Assembly: GCF_015351075.1 (NCBI RefSeq) | Contig: NZ_JADKRS010000006.1 | Coordinates: 1-64,000, forward strand | DNA length: 64,000 nucleotides | Direction of reading: 5' to 3' | From: Clavibacter sp. VKM Ac-2873 | GTDB taxonomy: Bacteria > Actinomycetota > Actinomycetes > Actinomycetales > Microbacteriaceae | Shown: positions 1 through 10,409 of the stretch, one piece after another | Position numbering within the stretch: position 1 is the first letter of the stretch | How the letters are laid out: each line of letters starts with the position of its first letter | Program-made: the position numbers and the translations under genes | Notes under the pieces: model-generated | The model's database searches: none | Told to the model about the DNA's origin: nothing | What the model saw: the letters and a program-made list of their open reading frames with translations, nothing else

Positions 1-16
1 CACCGCCGGACTTAAC
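1..16 (+). rRNA. 5S rRNA, 3' end only (partial)
   Basis: The first bases resemble the conserved 3' end of actinobacterial 5S rRNA, where the terminal helix closes with a CCGCCG(G/A)AC segment. A GC-rich hairpin with the form of a terminator follows within 20 bases, as expected at the end of an rrn operon. Only about 16 bases lie inside the window, so the call rests on recognition of a short segment plus context. Confidence 0.45.
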
Positions 17-33
17 TTGAGAATGATCGGGGA

Positions 34-62
34 GGCCCGTCGCACATCGTGCGGCGGGCCTT
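34..62 (+). terminator. Rho-independent-like terminator after the 5S end
   Basis: Bases 34-45 and 49-60 form a 12-bp stem with one G-T pair and a 3-base loop, followed by a short TT run. It lies directly downstream of the presumed 5S rRNA end and upstream of the next gene, so it probably ends the rRNA transcript. Confidence 0.65.
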
Positions 63-368
63 CCTGCGTTAACGGCCGAGTCGTCCCGGGCGATCCTCCA
101 CGGCGGGGTGTTCGGGCTCGGTCGGCGTCTCCGCCATCGTGGCGGGGACGGGCGGGCCGCACCTCGCGCGGCGTCGCGTGCGGCTATGCGTCCATGCCCT
201 GACATGGCGGTGGCCGCCCGGCCCGCCGATGAGCGGTGCGCGACCAGGACCATCCCGGAAGCCGGTCGGCTGCGCACGGAGGACGGCACCGGTTAGCCTG
301 GGACCTGACTTCGGCGACACCCACAACACCACAGACATCATCTGGCCTTCGCGGCCGACAGGAGCACA
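61..368 (+). promoter_or_regulatory. Non-coding stretch with a candidate promoter
   Basis: No convincing gene is seen here: the short open frames on both strands are arginine-rich, lack recognisable domains and overlap each other. A TAGCCT hexamer at 294-299 fits the actinobacterial -10 pattern TANNNT. It could drive the downstream gene, whose GTG start at 369 is preceded by an AGGAG ribosome binding site. No clear -35 box was found. Confidence 0.35.
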
Positions 369-2078
369 GTGAGCGACTCATCCGACCGAGACAGCCGGCC
401 CGAGGGCCAGGACCGCGGATCGTCGCACTCGCCGGGTGGACGTGAGGTCGGCAAGCCGCCGTACGAGCGCGGTTCCGCGGGTGCGCCTCGGGGGCCCCGT
501 GAAGGCGGGCGCTCCTCCGGTGCGCGTGCCGCCGGGGGCGACCGCCCGGCTCGTGATGGTGAGCGCAAGCCCTGGTCCAAGGACGCGGGTGCTTCCGCCG
601 GTCGGCCGCAGCGGGATGGAGAGCGCAAGCCCTGGTCGCGTGATGGTTCCGGACAGGCTCGTCCCGCTCGGGATGGGGAGCGCAAGCCCTGGTCGCGTGA
701 TGGTTCCGGACAGGCTCGTCCCGCTCGGGATGGGGAGCGCAAGCCCTGGTCCAAGGACGGTGGCGGTGCCGGCCCGGCTCGTCCGGCTCGAGATGGAGAG
801 CGCAAGCCCTGGTCGAAGGACGGCGGTGCGACTTCCCGGCCGCAGCGTGACGGGGAACGCAAGCCCTGGTCGCGAGATGGCGGGTCGGGCGCGCCGCGGC
901 CGGCCAGGGACGGGGAGCGGAAGCCGTGGTCCAAGGACGGTGGCCGGGATTCCGGTGGCCGGGATTCCGGTGGCCGTGATGCCGGACGTGGAGGCGCTCG
1001 ACCGCCGCGTGACGGGGACAAGCTCTGGACCCGGGACGGCCGACCGGCACGGAACGATCGAGATGCCCCGCGCTACGAGGAGGCCCTGACGGAGGAGCAG
1101 CTGCGTGCGCGCGAGCTGCGCTCGGTCCGTCCCCGTCACGAGGATCCCGAGATCCCCGAGGACGTGACACCGGGTGACCTCGACCGCGTCGCCCGCAACG
1201 AGCTGAAGACGCTGAGCAAGGACAACGCCGAGGGCGTCGCGCAGCACCTCGTGATGGCCGCCCGACTGATCGAGGAGGATCCCGAGCTCGCGCACCGGCA
1301 CGCCACCTCGGCGGCGCGTCGGGCAGGGCGCATCGCCGTGGTCCGGGAGTCCCTCGCCATCACCGCGTATGCCGTGGGCGACTACGCGCTCGCGCTGCGC
1401 GAGCTGCGGACCTACCGGCGCATCTCCGGAAAGGACGACCAGCTGGCCCTCATGGTCGACAGCGAGCGCGGTCAGGGGCGCCCGGACAAGGCGCTGGAGC
1501 TGGGCCGCTCCGTGCCGAAGGAGACCCTCCCGGCCGCGGAGCAGGTCGCGCTCGCGATCGCCATGTCCGGCGCCCGGCTCGACCTGGGCCAGACCGAGGC
1601 GGCCCTCGACGAGCTGTCGATCGCCCAGCTGAACCGGGACATCGCCTACTCCTACAGCGCTGACCTCTTCCACGCCTACGCGGAGGTGCTCGAGGAGCTC
1701 GGCCGCGCGGGGGAGGCGGAGGCCTGGCGTCAGCGCGCCGACGCGGCCGAGGCGGCCTTCGCGGATCCCGATGAGGGCTGGGACGACATGGTCGAGGTCG
1801 TCGAAGAGGAGCTCGAGGTGGAGGACGGGGAGGCGGACGGCCCGTCCCCCGCATCCGACGCTCCTGAGGCAGTCGGCGAGCCGAGCCCGCCGAGCGAGGA
1901 CGGGGACAGCGCGGACATCGCCATCGACGTCGACGAAGAGCTCGACGTCGACGAGGAGCTCGACGTCGACGAGGAGCTCCCCGCCGACCGGAGCGGCGCC
2001 GCGGCCGAGGCATTCGCCGAGACGCCCGCCGCAGCGGACGCGATCGACGCCGGGGATGCGGACCGCGATGTTCGCTAG
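369..2078 (+). CDS. Repeat-rich unknown protein with helical core and acidic tail
   Basis: A 569-residue protein of unknown function. Residues about 60-220 carry seven copies of a basic DGERKPWS(K/R)DG motif plus one degenerate copy, joined by Gly/Pro/Arg-rich linkers; two units are exact 57-bp (19-codon) repeats. Residues about 240-465 look like an alpha-helical, TPR-like solenoid with many Ala/Leu/Glu residues. The C-terminus is strongly acidic and includes three consecutive DVDEEL repeats. GTG start at 369 with AGGAG upstream. It sits directly before the HAD-tlyA-nadK-recN block, an arrangement seen in related actinobacteria, which suggests a conserved role. The basic repeats would suit nucleic-acid or RNP binding, but that is inference. 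Confidence 0.8.
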   Translation: MSDSSDRDSRPEGQDRGSSHSPGGREVGKPPYERGSAGAPRGPREGGRSSGARAAGGDRPARDGERKPWSKDAGASAGRPQRDGERKPWSRDGSGQARPARDGERKPWSRDGSGQARPARDGERKPWSKDGGGAGPARPARDGERKPWSKDGGATSRPQRDGERKPWSRDGGSGAPRPARDGERKPWSKDGGRDSGGRDSGGRDAGRGGARPPRDGDKLWTRDGRPARNDRDAPRYEEALTEEQLRARELRSVRPRHEDPEIPEDVTPGDLDRVARNELKTLSKDNAEGVAQHLVMAARLIEEDPELAHRHATSAARRAGRIAVVRESLAITAYAVGDYALALRELRTYRRISGKDDQLALMVDSERGQGRPDKALELGRSVPKETLPAAEQVALAIAMSGARLDLGQTEAALDELSIAQLNRDIAYSYSADLFHAYAEVLEELGRAGEAEAWRQRADAAEAAFADPDEGWDDMVEVVEEELEVEDGEADGPSPASDAPEAVGEPSPPSEDGDSADIAIDVDEELDVDEELDVDEELPADRSGAAAEAFAETPAAADAIDAGDADRDVR

Positions 2079-3108
2079 GGCTTCGAAGGGGAGCGCCCCG
2101 CTGGACGGCGTCGACGTGATCCTCGCGGACCTCGACGGCGTCGTGTACGCCGGGCCCGACAGCATCCCCCACGCCGTCGACGCGCTGAACCGCGCGGCCG
2201 GCGCGGGGATCCGGCTGGGCTACATCACCAACAACGCCTCGCGCACGGACGCGTCGGTGGCCGAGCACCTCAGCTCCCTCGGGTTGACGGTCGCGCCGGA
2301 TGACGTCGTCACGTCGCCGCAGGCCGCCCTGCGCCTGCTCGCGGACCGCGTGCCCGCCGGATCCACCGTGCTCGTGGTCGGCGGCGACGGCCTCGTCCAC
2401 GAGCTCGAGAAGGCCGGCTACGTCGTCACGCGCTCGACGGAGGACAGCCCGGCGGCGGTCGTGCAGGGCTTCGCGCCGGAGGTGGGCTGGACCCAGCTCG
2501 CCGAGGCGGCGTTCGCGCTGGCCGATCCGGACGTCGTGTGGGTCGCGACCAACACCGACTGGACCATCCCCGTCGCGCGCGGCATCGCGCCCGGCAACGG
2601 CACGCTCGTCTCGGCCGTGCACACGGCCGTCGGGCGCCTGCCCGTGGTCGCGGGCAAGCCGGAGACGCCGATCTTCGACGTGGCCCGCGAGCGCTTCGGC
2701 GCGCAGCGCCCCGTGTTCCTCGGCGACCGGCTGGACACCGACATCCTCGGGGCGACGCGCGCCGGCATGGCGTCCGTCCACGTGCTGACCGGGATCGACC
2801 GGGCGAAGCAGCTCCTCGCCGCCGAGGAGGACCAGCGGCCGACGTTCATCCTCGAGCACCTCGGGCAGCTGCACGAGCCGTATCCGGAGACGCGGTTCTC
2901 GCAGGAGGGTCGCGTGGCGACGGTCGGGAAGTCGTCCGTGCGCATCGCGGGCGACCGCGTGGAGGTCGTCAAGGACGGCGGATCCACCATCGACACGCTC
3001 CGCGCCGCGTGCGCCGTCATCTGGAACTCGGGCCGGCCGATCTACGGCCTGGACGTGCAGGAGTCGCTCTACGTCGCGGCCGGCGCCGGCGACGCCGGGC
3101 GGGCGTAG
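2068..3108 (+). CDS. HAD-IIA family phosphatase
   Basis: Predicted 346-residue haloacid-dehalogenase-like hydrolase of subfamily IIA (NagD/phosphoglycolate phosphatase type), which removes phosphate from small metabolites. Motif I with the nucleophilic aspartate (DLDGVVYAG) is near residue 18, the ITNNASR motif II near residue 53, and the Mg-binding GDRLDTDI motif near residue 215. The substrate cannot be told from sequence. The ATG at 2068 overlaps the preceding stop by 11 bases, consistent with translational coupling; an ATG four codons upstream is the alternative. The C-terminal 90 residues extend beyond the usual HAD-IIA core and form a small extra domain. Confidence 0.88.
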   Translation: MFARASKGSAPLDGVDVILADLDGVVYAGPDSIPHAVDALNRAAGAGIRLGYITNNASRTDASVAEHLSSLGLTVAPDDVVTSPQAALRLLADRVPAGSTVLVVGGDGLVHELEKAGYVVTRSTEDSPAAVVQGFAPEVGWTQLAEAAFALADPDVVWVATNTDWTIPVARGIAPGNGTLVSAVHTAVGRLPVVAGKPETPIFDVARERFGAQRPVFLGDRLDTDILGATRAGMASVHVLTGIDRAKQLLAAEEDQRPTFILEHLGQLHEPYPETRFSQEGRVATVGKSSVRIAGDRVEVVKDGGSTIDTLRAACAVIWNSGRPIYGLDVQESLYVAAGAGDAGRA

Positions 3109-3117
3109 CGTGACGGC

Positions 3118-3327
3118 GTGAGCGACGACCCGGACGACACCGCTCGAGCGGCACCCGCTTCGGGGATGGCGCCCGATGCGGACCGCGACGTCGCCGAGGA
3201 GCTGGTCTCCCGGCTGCAGCTCATCGAGGAGCAGCCGCTCGGCGACCGCGCGGCCGCGTTCGCGCTGCTGCACGACGAGCTGCGCACGCGGCTCGAAGGC
3301 GGCGACGGGGCCGCGGCGCGTGGCTGA
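3118..3327 (+). CDS. Small conserved-position protein, unknown
   Basis: A 69-residue acidic protein with a GTG start at 3118. The second half (RLQLIEEQPLGDRAAAFALL region) is predicted to form amphipathic helices; the N-terminus is disordered. It lies 9 bases after the HAD gene and overlaps the start of tlyA by 8 bases, so it is almost certainly co-translated with both. Short proteins of this kind occur at this place in related actinobacteria. No function can be assigned. Confidence 0.7.
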   Translation: MSDDPDDTARAAPASGMAPDADRDVAEELVSRLQLIEEQPLGDRAAAFALLHDELRTRLEGGDGAAARG

Positions 3328-4222
3328 CCGCGTGGACGGATCCGCGTCTGCGTCCGCGTCCACGTCAGCGCCCGCCGACGCGCCCGAGCCGGCGCCCGAG
3401 GCGGTGCTCGGCGGGGACCTGCGCCTCGACGCCGCCCTCCCCGCCCTCGGCCTCGCGCGCTCGCGCACGCACGCGGCCCGGCTCATCGCCGACGGTCTCG
3501 TCACGGTCGACGGGCGCGGGGTCGTCAAGGCGTCCTTCCGCGTGATGCCCGGATCCGTCGTCGAGGTCGCCGGCACCGACTCCTACGTGAGCCGCGGCGC
3601 CCACAAGCTCATCGGCGCGCTCGACGCGTTCTGCGAGGTCGAGGTGGCCGGGCGGCTGGCGCTCGACGTCGGCGCGTCCACCGGCGGCTTCACGCAGGTG
3701 CTGCTGGAGCGGGGTGCGCGCCGCGTCGTCGCCCTCGACGTGGGCCACGGGCAGCTGGATCCGCTCATCCGGGAGGACCCGCGCGTGGACGTCGTCGAGG
3801 GGTTCAACGTGCGCGACCTGACGCCGGAGTCGCTCGCCGGCGTGACGCCCGACGGGCTCGCGGGGGAGCGGCCGGCGCTCGTGGTCGGCGACCTCTCGTT
3901 CATCTCGCTGGGGCTCGTGCTGCCGGCGATCGCGCGCACCGCCGCGGACGGGGCGGACGTCGTGCTGCTGATCAAGCCGCAGTTCGAGGTGGGGCGCACG
4001 GGGATCCGCGAGGGCATCGTGCACGACCCCGGCCTCCGGGACGACGCCGTCATGCGCGTGCTCTGGGCCGCGTGGGACGCAGGGCTCGGCACGGCCGGCC
4101 TCGTCTCCTCCCCGATCGTCGGCGGCGCCGGGAACCACGAGTACCTCGCCTGGTTCAGCGGTCGCGCGGGGAGCAATCCGACACAATGGAGATCGACGTC
4201 GAACGAGATCACAGGAGCGTGA
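3320..4222 (+). CDS. tlyA: TlyA-type rRNA 2'-O-methyltransferase
   Basis: Predicted 300-residue TlyA, the 16S/23S rRNA cytidine 2'-O-methyltransferase whose loss gives capreomycin resistance in mycobacteria. After a disordered Ala/Ser-rich leader, an S4 RNA-binding domain spans about residues 35-95 (RLDAALPALGLARSRTHAA). A Rossmann methyltransferase domain with the SAM-binding LDVGASTGGFT motif (near residue 117) and a K-D-K-E type active site including LLIKPQFE follows. GTG start at 3320 overlaps the stop of the preceding small gene. It lies in the usual tlyA-nadK-recN order. Confidence 0.93.
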   Translation: MADRVDGSASASASTSAPADAPEPAPEAVLGGDLRLDAALPALGLARSRTHAARLIADGLVTVDGRGVVKASFRVMPGSVVEVAGTDSYVSRGAHKLIGALDAFCEVEVAGRLALDVGASTGGFTQVLLERGARRVVALDVGHGQLDPLIREDPRVDVVEGFNVRDLTPESLAGVTPDGLAGERPALVVGDLSFISLGLVLPAIARTAADGADVVLLIKPQFEVGRTGIREGIVHDPGLRDDAVMRVLWAAWDAGLGTAGLVSSPIVGGAGNHEYLAWFSGRAGSNPTQWRSTSNEITGA

Positions 4223-4227
4223 GCGAA

Positions 4228-5145
4228 GTGGCTGGACCCGCGAGGCACATCCTGGTCGTGTCCCACACGGGACGGCGCGACTCCATCGACGCGGCGCTCA
4301 GCGTGTGCGCGCAGCTGGCCGAGGCCGACGTGCACCTGGTGCTCACGGCCGACGAGAAGGCCGACATCCTGCCCTTCGCGCCCGACATGCACGGTGTCGC
4401 CGTGCTCGGCGAGGACGTGCAGACGGCGGACCTCGAGATCGTCATCGTCTTGGGCGGCGACGGCACGATCCTGCGCTCGGCCGAGATCGTGCGGGGCACC
4501 TCCGTCCCGCTCCTCGGCGTGAACCTCGGGCACGTGGGCTTCCTGGCCGAGAGCGAGCGGGAGGACCTCACGGCCACCGTGCGCCGCGTGCTCGACCGCG
4601 ACTACACGGTCGAGGAGCGCATGACGCTCGACGTCACGCTCAAGGTCGGCGCCGACATCGTCTACCGCACCTGGGCCCTCAACGAGGCGACCGTCGAGAA
4701 GGCCAGCCGCGAGCGCATGCTCGAGGTCGTCGTCGAGATCGACGGGCGCCCGCTCGCCTCCTACGGGTGCGACGGCATGGTCGTCTCGACGCCCACGGGA
4801 TCCACCGCGTACGCGTTCTCGGCGGGCGGCCCCATCGTGTGGCCGAGCCTCGAGGCCATGCTCGTGGTGCCGCTCAGCCCGCACACGCTCTTCGCCCGCT
4901 CGCTCGTCGTCGGCCCGGAGTCCACGGTCGCCGTCGAGGTGCTCAGCCGCACCTCCGGTTCCGGCGTGCTCTGGTGCGACGGACGCCGCACGCGCGACAT
5001 GCCGCCGGGCGCCCGCGTCGAGGCGCGACGCTCCGCCATCCCGGTGCGCCTCGCGCGCCTCAAGCAGTCGCCGTTCACCGACCGCCTGGTGAACAAGTTC
5101 GAGCTGCCGGTCACCGGCTGGAGGGGGCCCGTCGACCGTGATTGA
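4228..5145 (+). CDS. nadK: NAD kinase
   Basis: ATP/polyphosphate-dependent NAD kinase making NADP, about 305 residues. It has the diagnostic GGDGTIL motif, the NLGHVGFL segment, and the TPTGSTAY NAD-binding motif. The start is uncertain. GTG 4228 lies 10 bases after an AGGAG (4213-4217) and is preferred. GTG 4219 is too close to that site, and ATG 4186 would add 14 residues overlapping tlyA. The 3' end overlaps recN by 8 bases, giving a tightly coupled tlyA-nadK-recN unit typical of actinobacteria. Confidence 0.93.
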   Translation: MAGPARHILVVSHTGRRDSIDAALSVCAQLAEADVHLVLTADEKADILPFAPDMHGVAVLGEDVQTADLEIVIVLGGDGTILRSAEIVRGTSVPLLGVNLGHVGFLAESEREDLTATVRRVLDRDYTVEERMTLDVTLKVGADIVYRTWALNEATVEKASRERMLEVVVEIDGRPLASYGCDGMVVSTPTGSTAYAFSAGGPIVWPSLEAMLVVPLSPHTLFARSLVVGPESTVAVEVLSRTSGSGVLWCDGRRTRDMPPGARVEARRSAIPVRLARLKQSPFTDRLVNKFELPVTGWRGPVDRD

Positions 5146-6853
5146 GGAGATCACCATCCGCGACCTCGGGGTGATCGGCCACGCCACGCTGCCGCTCGGG
5201 CCGGGCTTCACGGCCGTCACCGGCGAGACCGGCGCGGGCAAGACCATGGTCGTCACCGCCCTCGGGCTCCTGCTCGGCGCGCGCGCCGACTCGGGCGCCG
5301 TGCGGCAGGGGAGCGAGCGCGCGGTCGTCGAGGGCCGCTGGATCATCGCGGCCGACGGCCCCGTGCCCGAGCGGGTGCGCGACGCCGGGGGAGACGTCGA
5401 CCCGTTCGGCGACGGCACGCGGGGCGAGCTCATCGTCACCCGGCAGCTCTCGTCGGAGGGCCGCAGCCGCGCGTCGGTCGGAGGCCGCGGCGCGCCGGCT
5501 GCGCTGCTCACGGAGATCGGCGAGCAGCTCGTCGTCGTGCACGGGCAGTCCGATCAGATGCGGCTGCGGTCCTCCACGGCGCAGCGGCAGGCGCTCGACC
5601 GGTTCGCCGGATCCGCGCTCGCGCCCGTGCTCGGCGAGTACCAGGAGGTGTTCCGCCGCTGGCAGGCCGCGCGCGCGGAGCTCGACCGCCTGGTCGCCGA
5701 GCAGGACGCCCGCACGCGCGAGGCCGAGGAGCTGCGCGCAGCCATCGACGCGATCGAGGCCGTGGCCCCGCAGCCCGGCGAGGACGAGGAGCTGCGCGAG
5801 CGCATCAACCGCCTCACCAACCTGGAGGACCTGCGCGCCGCCGCGTCCGCCGCCCACGAGCTCATGTCGTCCGAGGACGCGTCCGGCGAGATGGCCGACG
5901 CCGCGTCCGTGCTTGACACCGCGCACCGCCGCCTCGACCGGGTCGCCGCGCACGATCCCGGCCTCGCCGAGATCATCGAGTCGCTGGACAGCGCGCGGAT
6001 CCTCGTGTCGGAGATCGCCGTCCAGCTGTCCGGCTACCTCGCGGGCCTCGACGCCGACGGCGCCCGCGAGCTCGAGACGCTCCAGGACCGCCGCGCCGAG
6101 CTCGCGGCCCTCACGCGCGCCCACGGGCCCACGGTGGAGGACGCGCTCGCGTTCCTCGACACGGGCAGCGCGCGCCTGCTGGAGCTCGACGGCGACACCG
6201 ACCGCATCGACCTGCTGCGCGTCGAGGTGGAGCGGGACGAGCAGCTCGTCGGGGAGCTGGGCGCCCGCGTCACCGCGGTGCGCGAGGAGGCCGGTGCGCG
6301 GCTGGCCGCGGCGGTCACGACCGAGCTCGGCGCCCTGGCCATGGCCGACGCGTCCCTCGATGTGCGGGTGTCGCCACGCGAGGAGCCCGCGCTGTCCGGC
6401 GCCGACCGGGTCGAGATCCTGCTGCGTCCGCACGCGGGCGCCGAGGCGCGCCCGCTCGGCCGCGGGGCGTCCGGCGGCGAGCTGTCGCGCGTCATGCTCG
6501 CCATCGAGGTCGTGGTGGCGGGCGACGACCCCGTTCCCACGTTCGTGTTCGACGAGGTCGACGCGGGCGTCGGCGGCGCGGCGGCGATCGAGATCGGGCG
6601 GCGGCTGGCGCGGCTGGCCGAGCGCGCGCAGGTCATCGTCGTCACGCACCTCGCGCAGGTCGCGGCCTTCTCGACCAACCACCTGCGCGTGGTGAAGGGC
6701 GGCGACGGGCAGGTCACCGCGTCGAGCGTTACGCAGCTCGAGGGCGACGCCCGGATCCAGGAGATGGCGCGCCTGCTCTCCGGCCTGCCGGACAGCGAGA
6801 GCGGCCTGGCGCACGCGCGCGAGCTCGTGGAGACCGCGGCCTCCCTGCGCTGA
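5138..6853 (+). CDS. recN: DNA repair protein RecN
   Basis: 571-residue SMC-like ATPase used in recombinational repair of double-strand breaks. The N-terminus holds Walker A GETGAGKT (near residue 29). The middle, about residues 170-380, is a helical coiled-coil arm. The C-terminal half carries the ABC signature GASGGELSR and Walker [13 protein letters not shown], with the H-loop VVTHLAQVA. Length and motif order match the family. GTG start at 5138 lies inside the end of nadK, so translation is coupled. Confidence 0.96.
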   Translation: MIEEITIRDLGVIGHATLPLGPGFTAVTGETGAGKTMVVTALGLLLGARADSGAVRQGSERAVVEGRWIIAADGPVPERVRDAGGDVDPFGDGTRGELIVTRQLSSEGRSRASVGGRGAPAALLTEIGEQLVVVHGQSDQMRLRSSTAQRQALDRFAGSALAPVLGEYQEVFRRWQAARAELDRLVAEQDARTREAEELRAAIDAIEAVAPQPGEDEELRERINRLTNLEDLRAAASAAHELMSSEDASGEMADAASVLDTAHRRLDRVAAHDPGLAEIIESLDSARILVSEIAVQLSGYLAGLDADGARELETLQDRRAELAALTRAHGPTVEDALAFLDTGSARLLELDGDTDRIDLLRVEVERDEQLVGELGARVTAVREEAGARLAAAVTTELGALAMADASLDVRVSPREEPALSGADRVEILLRPHAGAEARPLGRGASGGELSRVMLAIEVVVAGDDPVPTFVFDEVDAGVGGAAAIEIGRRLARLAERAQVIVVTHLAQVAAFSTNHLRVVKGGDGQVTASSVTQLEGDARIQEMARLLSGLPDSESGLAHARELVETAASLR

Positions 6854-6912
6854 GCGCAGCGACCGCGGCCGACGCGGCGCGCCGTGGCTGTCGCGGCGTC
6901 CCGTTTCCCGCG

Positions 6913-6926
6913 TAGGATGGAAGCCC

Positions 6927-6927
<1 letters not shown>
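6913..6927 (+). promoter_or_regulatory. -10 box 8 nt before the pyrG start (leaderless)
   Basis: TAGGAT at 6913-6918 is a good actinobacterial -10 hexamer and ends 8 bases before the GTG start of pyrG. Transcription would begin at or next to the start codon. No ribosome binding site lies in between, so a leaderless mRNA is likely. Confidence 0.5.
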
Positions 6928-8665
<1,738 letters not shown>

Positions 8666-8669
<4 letters not shown>

Positions 8670-9355
8670 CGCACGCCGTCCCGGGCTCGCCGGCCGACGG
8701 CCTGCACGACGACGCGGTCTCGTACGACGTCACGTCGAGCGAGCGGGTGTTCCAGGGCAAGATCTGGGACATCCGCCGCGAGACGTTCCGCTACGGCGGC
8801 GGCGAGATCACGCGGGAGTTCGTCGACCACACGGGCGCCGTCGCGGTGCTCGCCATCGACGAGCGCGATCGCGTGCTCCTCATCAAGCAGTACCGGCACC
8901 CCGTGCGCATGCGGGAGTGGGAGATCCCGGCGGGGCTCCTCGACATCACGGGCGAGCCGCCGCTCCAGGCCGTGCAGCGCGAGCTCGCGGAGGAGGCCGA
9001 CCTCGTGGCCGCCGAGTGGAGCGTGCTGGCCGAGTTCTACACGACGCCCGGCGGCAGCGACGAGGCGATCCGCGTGTACCTCGCGCGCGGCCTGACCCCC
9101 ACGGCGGAGGCGTTCGCGCGCACCGACGAGGAGGCCGACATCGAGGTGCGCTGGGTGGACCTCGACGAGGTCGTCACCGCGGTGCTCGAGCGGCGGATCC
9201 AGAACCCGTCGACCGTGATCGCGGTGCTGCAGGCGCACGTCGCGCGCTCGCGCGGCTGGACGACGCTCGGTGCCGCCGACGCGCCGTGGCCGCGCCACCC
9301 GAAGCTGCGCGACGGCGACGGCGACCGCGACCGCGGAGCCGCGTCCGGCTCGTGA
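8666..9355 (+). CDS. NUDIX hydrolase, ADP-ribose pyrophosphatase-like
   Basis: 229-residue NUDIX enzyme that likely cleaves ADP-ribose to AMP and ribose 5-phosphate. The NUDIX box runs from GLLDITGE through the REL-EEAD catalytic helix near residues 92-115. The upstream [12 protein letters not shown] segment and the [11 protein letters not shown] motif after the box are typical of the ADPRP group. GTG start overlaps the pyrG stop, and its stop overlaps the xerD start, so all three are translationally coupled. The exact substrate is an inference. Confidence 0.9.
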
Positions 9356-10338
9356 CCGACGCGGCCGACGGACCCGGGGGAGCGGCGCCCGACGCCGCCC
9401 CCGAGATCCCGGTCGCCCTGCGGCGCGCCGTGGACCGCTGGCTCCGGCACGTCGAGGTGGAGCGCGGCCTGTCCCGCAACACCATCCAGGCCTACCGCCG
9501 CGACCTCGCGCGCTACGCGGCGCACCTCCAGGCGGAGGGCGTCACGGATCCGGCCGGCGCCACCCCCGCGCACATCGCCGGCTTCGCGCAGGGCCTCCGC
9601 GACCCGGCGCGCGGCGGCCTCACGGCGTCGTCGCTCGCGCGCATGCTGTCGAGCGTGCGGAGCTTCCACCGCTTCCTGGTCGAGGAGGGCATCGTCGACG
9701 TCGACGTGTCCGCCGACCAGAAGCCGCCCAAGCTGCCGAGCCGCCTGCCGAAGGCCGTCTCGATCGAGACGATGGGCCGGATCCTCGACGCCACCGACGG
9801 CGACGAGCCGCTGCGGGTGCGCGACAAGGCCCTGCTCGAGCTGCTCTACGCGACGGGGGCGCGCGTGAGCGAGATCACGGCGCTCACCGTCGACGACGTG
9901 CTGGGGCCCGACGGCGCCGCGGCCGAGCTCGTGCGGGTGCTCGGCAAGGGCGGCAAGCAGCGCATCGTGCCCGTGGGATCCTTCGCCCGACGGGCCGTCG
10001 ACGCGTACCTCGTGCGCGTCCGCCCGATCCTCGCCGCCCGCGGCACCGCGACCCCGGCGCTCTTCCTCGGGCTCCGCGGCCACGCGCTCTCCCGGCAGAA
10101 CGCGTGGCTCGTGATCAAGGCGGCCGCCGAGCGCGCCGGCGTGACGGAGGAGATCTCGCCCCACACGTTCCGGCACTCGTTCGCGACCCACCTCATCGCG
10201 GGCGGCGCGGACGTGCGCGTGGTGCAGGAGCTGCTCGGCCACTCGTCGGTGGCGACCACGCAGATCTACACGCGCGTGACCGTCGACACCCTGCGCGACG
10301 TCTACACGACCGCGCACCCGCGTGCCCGCCGGGCGTGA
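9352..10338 (+). CDS. xerD: Tyrosine recombinase XerD
   Basis: 328-residue site-specific tyrosine recombinase acting with XerC at dif to resolve chromosome dimers. The SAM-like core-binding domain spans about residues 20-110, and the catalytic domain follows. All catalytic residues are visible: Arg in TGARVSE, Lys in the GKGGKQR beta-hairpin, HTFRHSFATHL, the GH of LLGHSSV and the nucleophile Tyr in QIYTRV. The position ahead of parA-scpA-scpB is the usual actinobacterial context, supporting XerD over a phage integrase. Confidence 0.95.
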   Translation: MTDAADGPGGAAPDAAPEIPVALRRAVDRWLRHVEVERGLSRNTIQAYRRDLARYAAHLQAEGVTDPAGATPAHIAGFAQGLRDPARGGLTASSLARMLSSVRSFHRFLVEEGIVDVDVSADQKPPKLPSRLPKAVSIETMGRILDATDGDEPLRVRDKALLELLYATGARVSEITALTVDDVLGPDGAAAELVRVLGKGGKQRIVPVGSFARRAVDAYLVRVRPILAARGTATPALFLGLRGHALSRQNAWLVIKAAAERAGVTEEISPHTFRHSFATHLIAGGADVRVVQELLGHSSVATTQIYTRVTVDTLRDVYTTAHPRARRA

Positions 10339-10353
10339 GCGACCCTCCCCGGT

Positions 10354-10359
10354 AGACTC
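10354..10359 (+). promoter_or_regulatory. -10 box upstream of parA
   Basis: A TAGACT hexamer lies about 50 bases before the parA GTG start, in the short gap after xerD. It fits the TANNNT -10 pattern and would give parA-scpAB their own promoter. No clear -35 box is seen. Confidence 0.35.
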
Positions 10360-10409
10360 GCAGGATCCGGCGGGATCCCGCGTCGGACGAGCGGCAGAGA
10401 GAGATCCAC

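Noticed and set aside
184-1170. Long minus-strand frame opposite the repeat-rich gene
   Set aside because: Its Arg/Pro/His-rich repeats are the mirror of the DGERKPWS coding repeats; the + strand frame has a ribosome binding site and conserved downstream context.
1450-3576. 708-codon minus-strand frame
   Set aside because: It lies opposite the HAD hydrolase and tlyA, is rich in Arg/Asp/Pro and has no domain; it arises from the high GC content.
9352-10338. Phage integrase
   Set aside because: The gene is in the conserved pyrG-nudix-xerD-parA-scpAB order and is best explained as chromosomal XerD.
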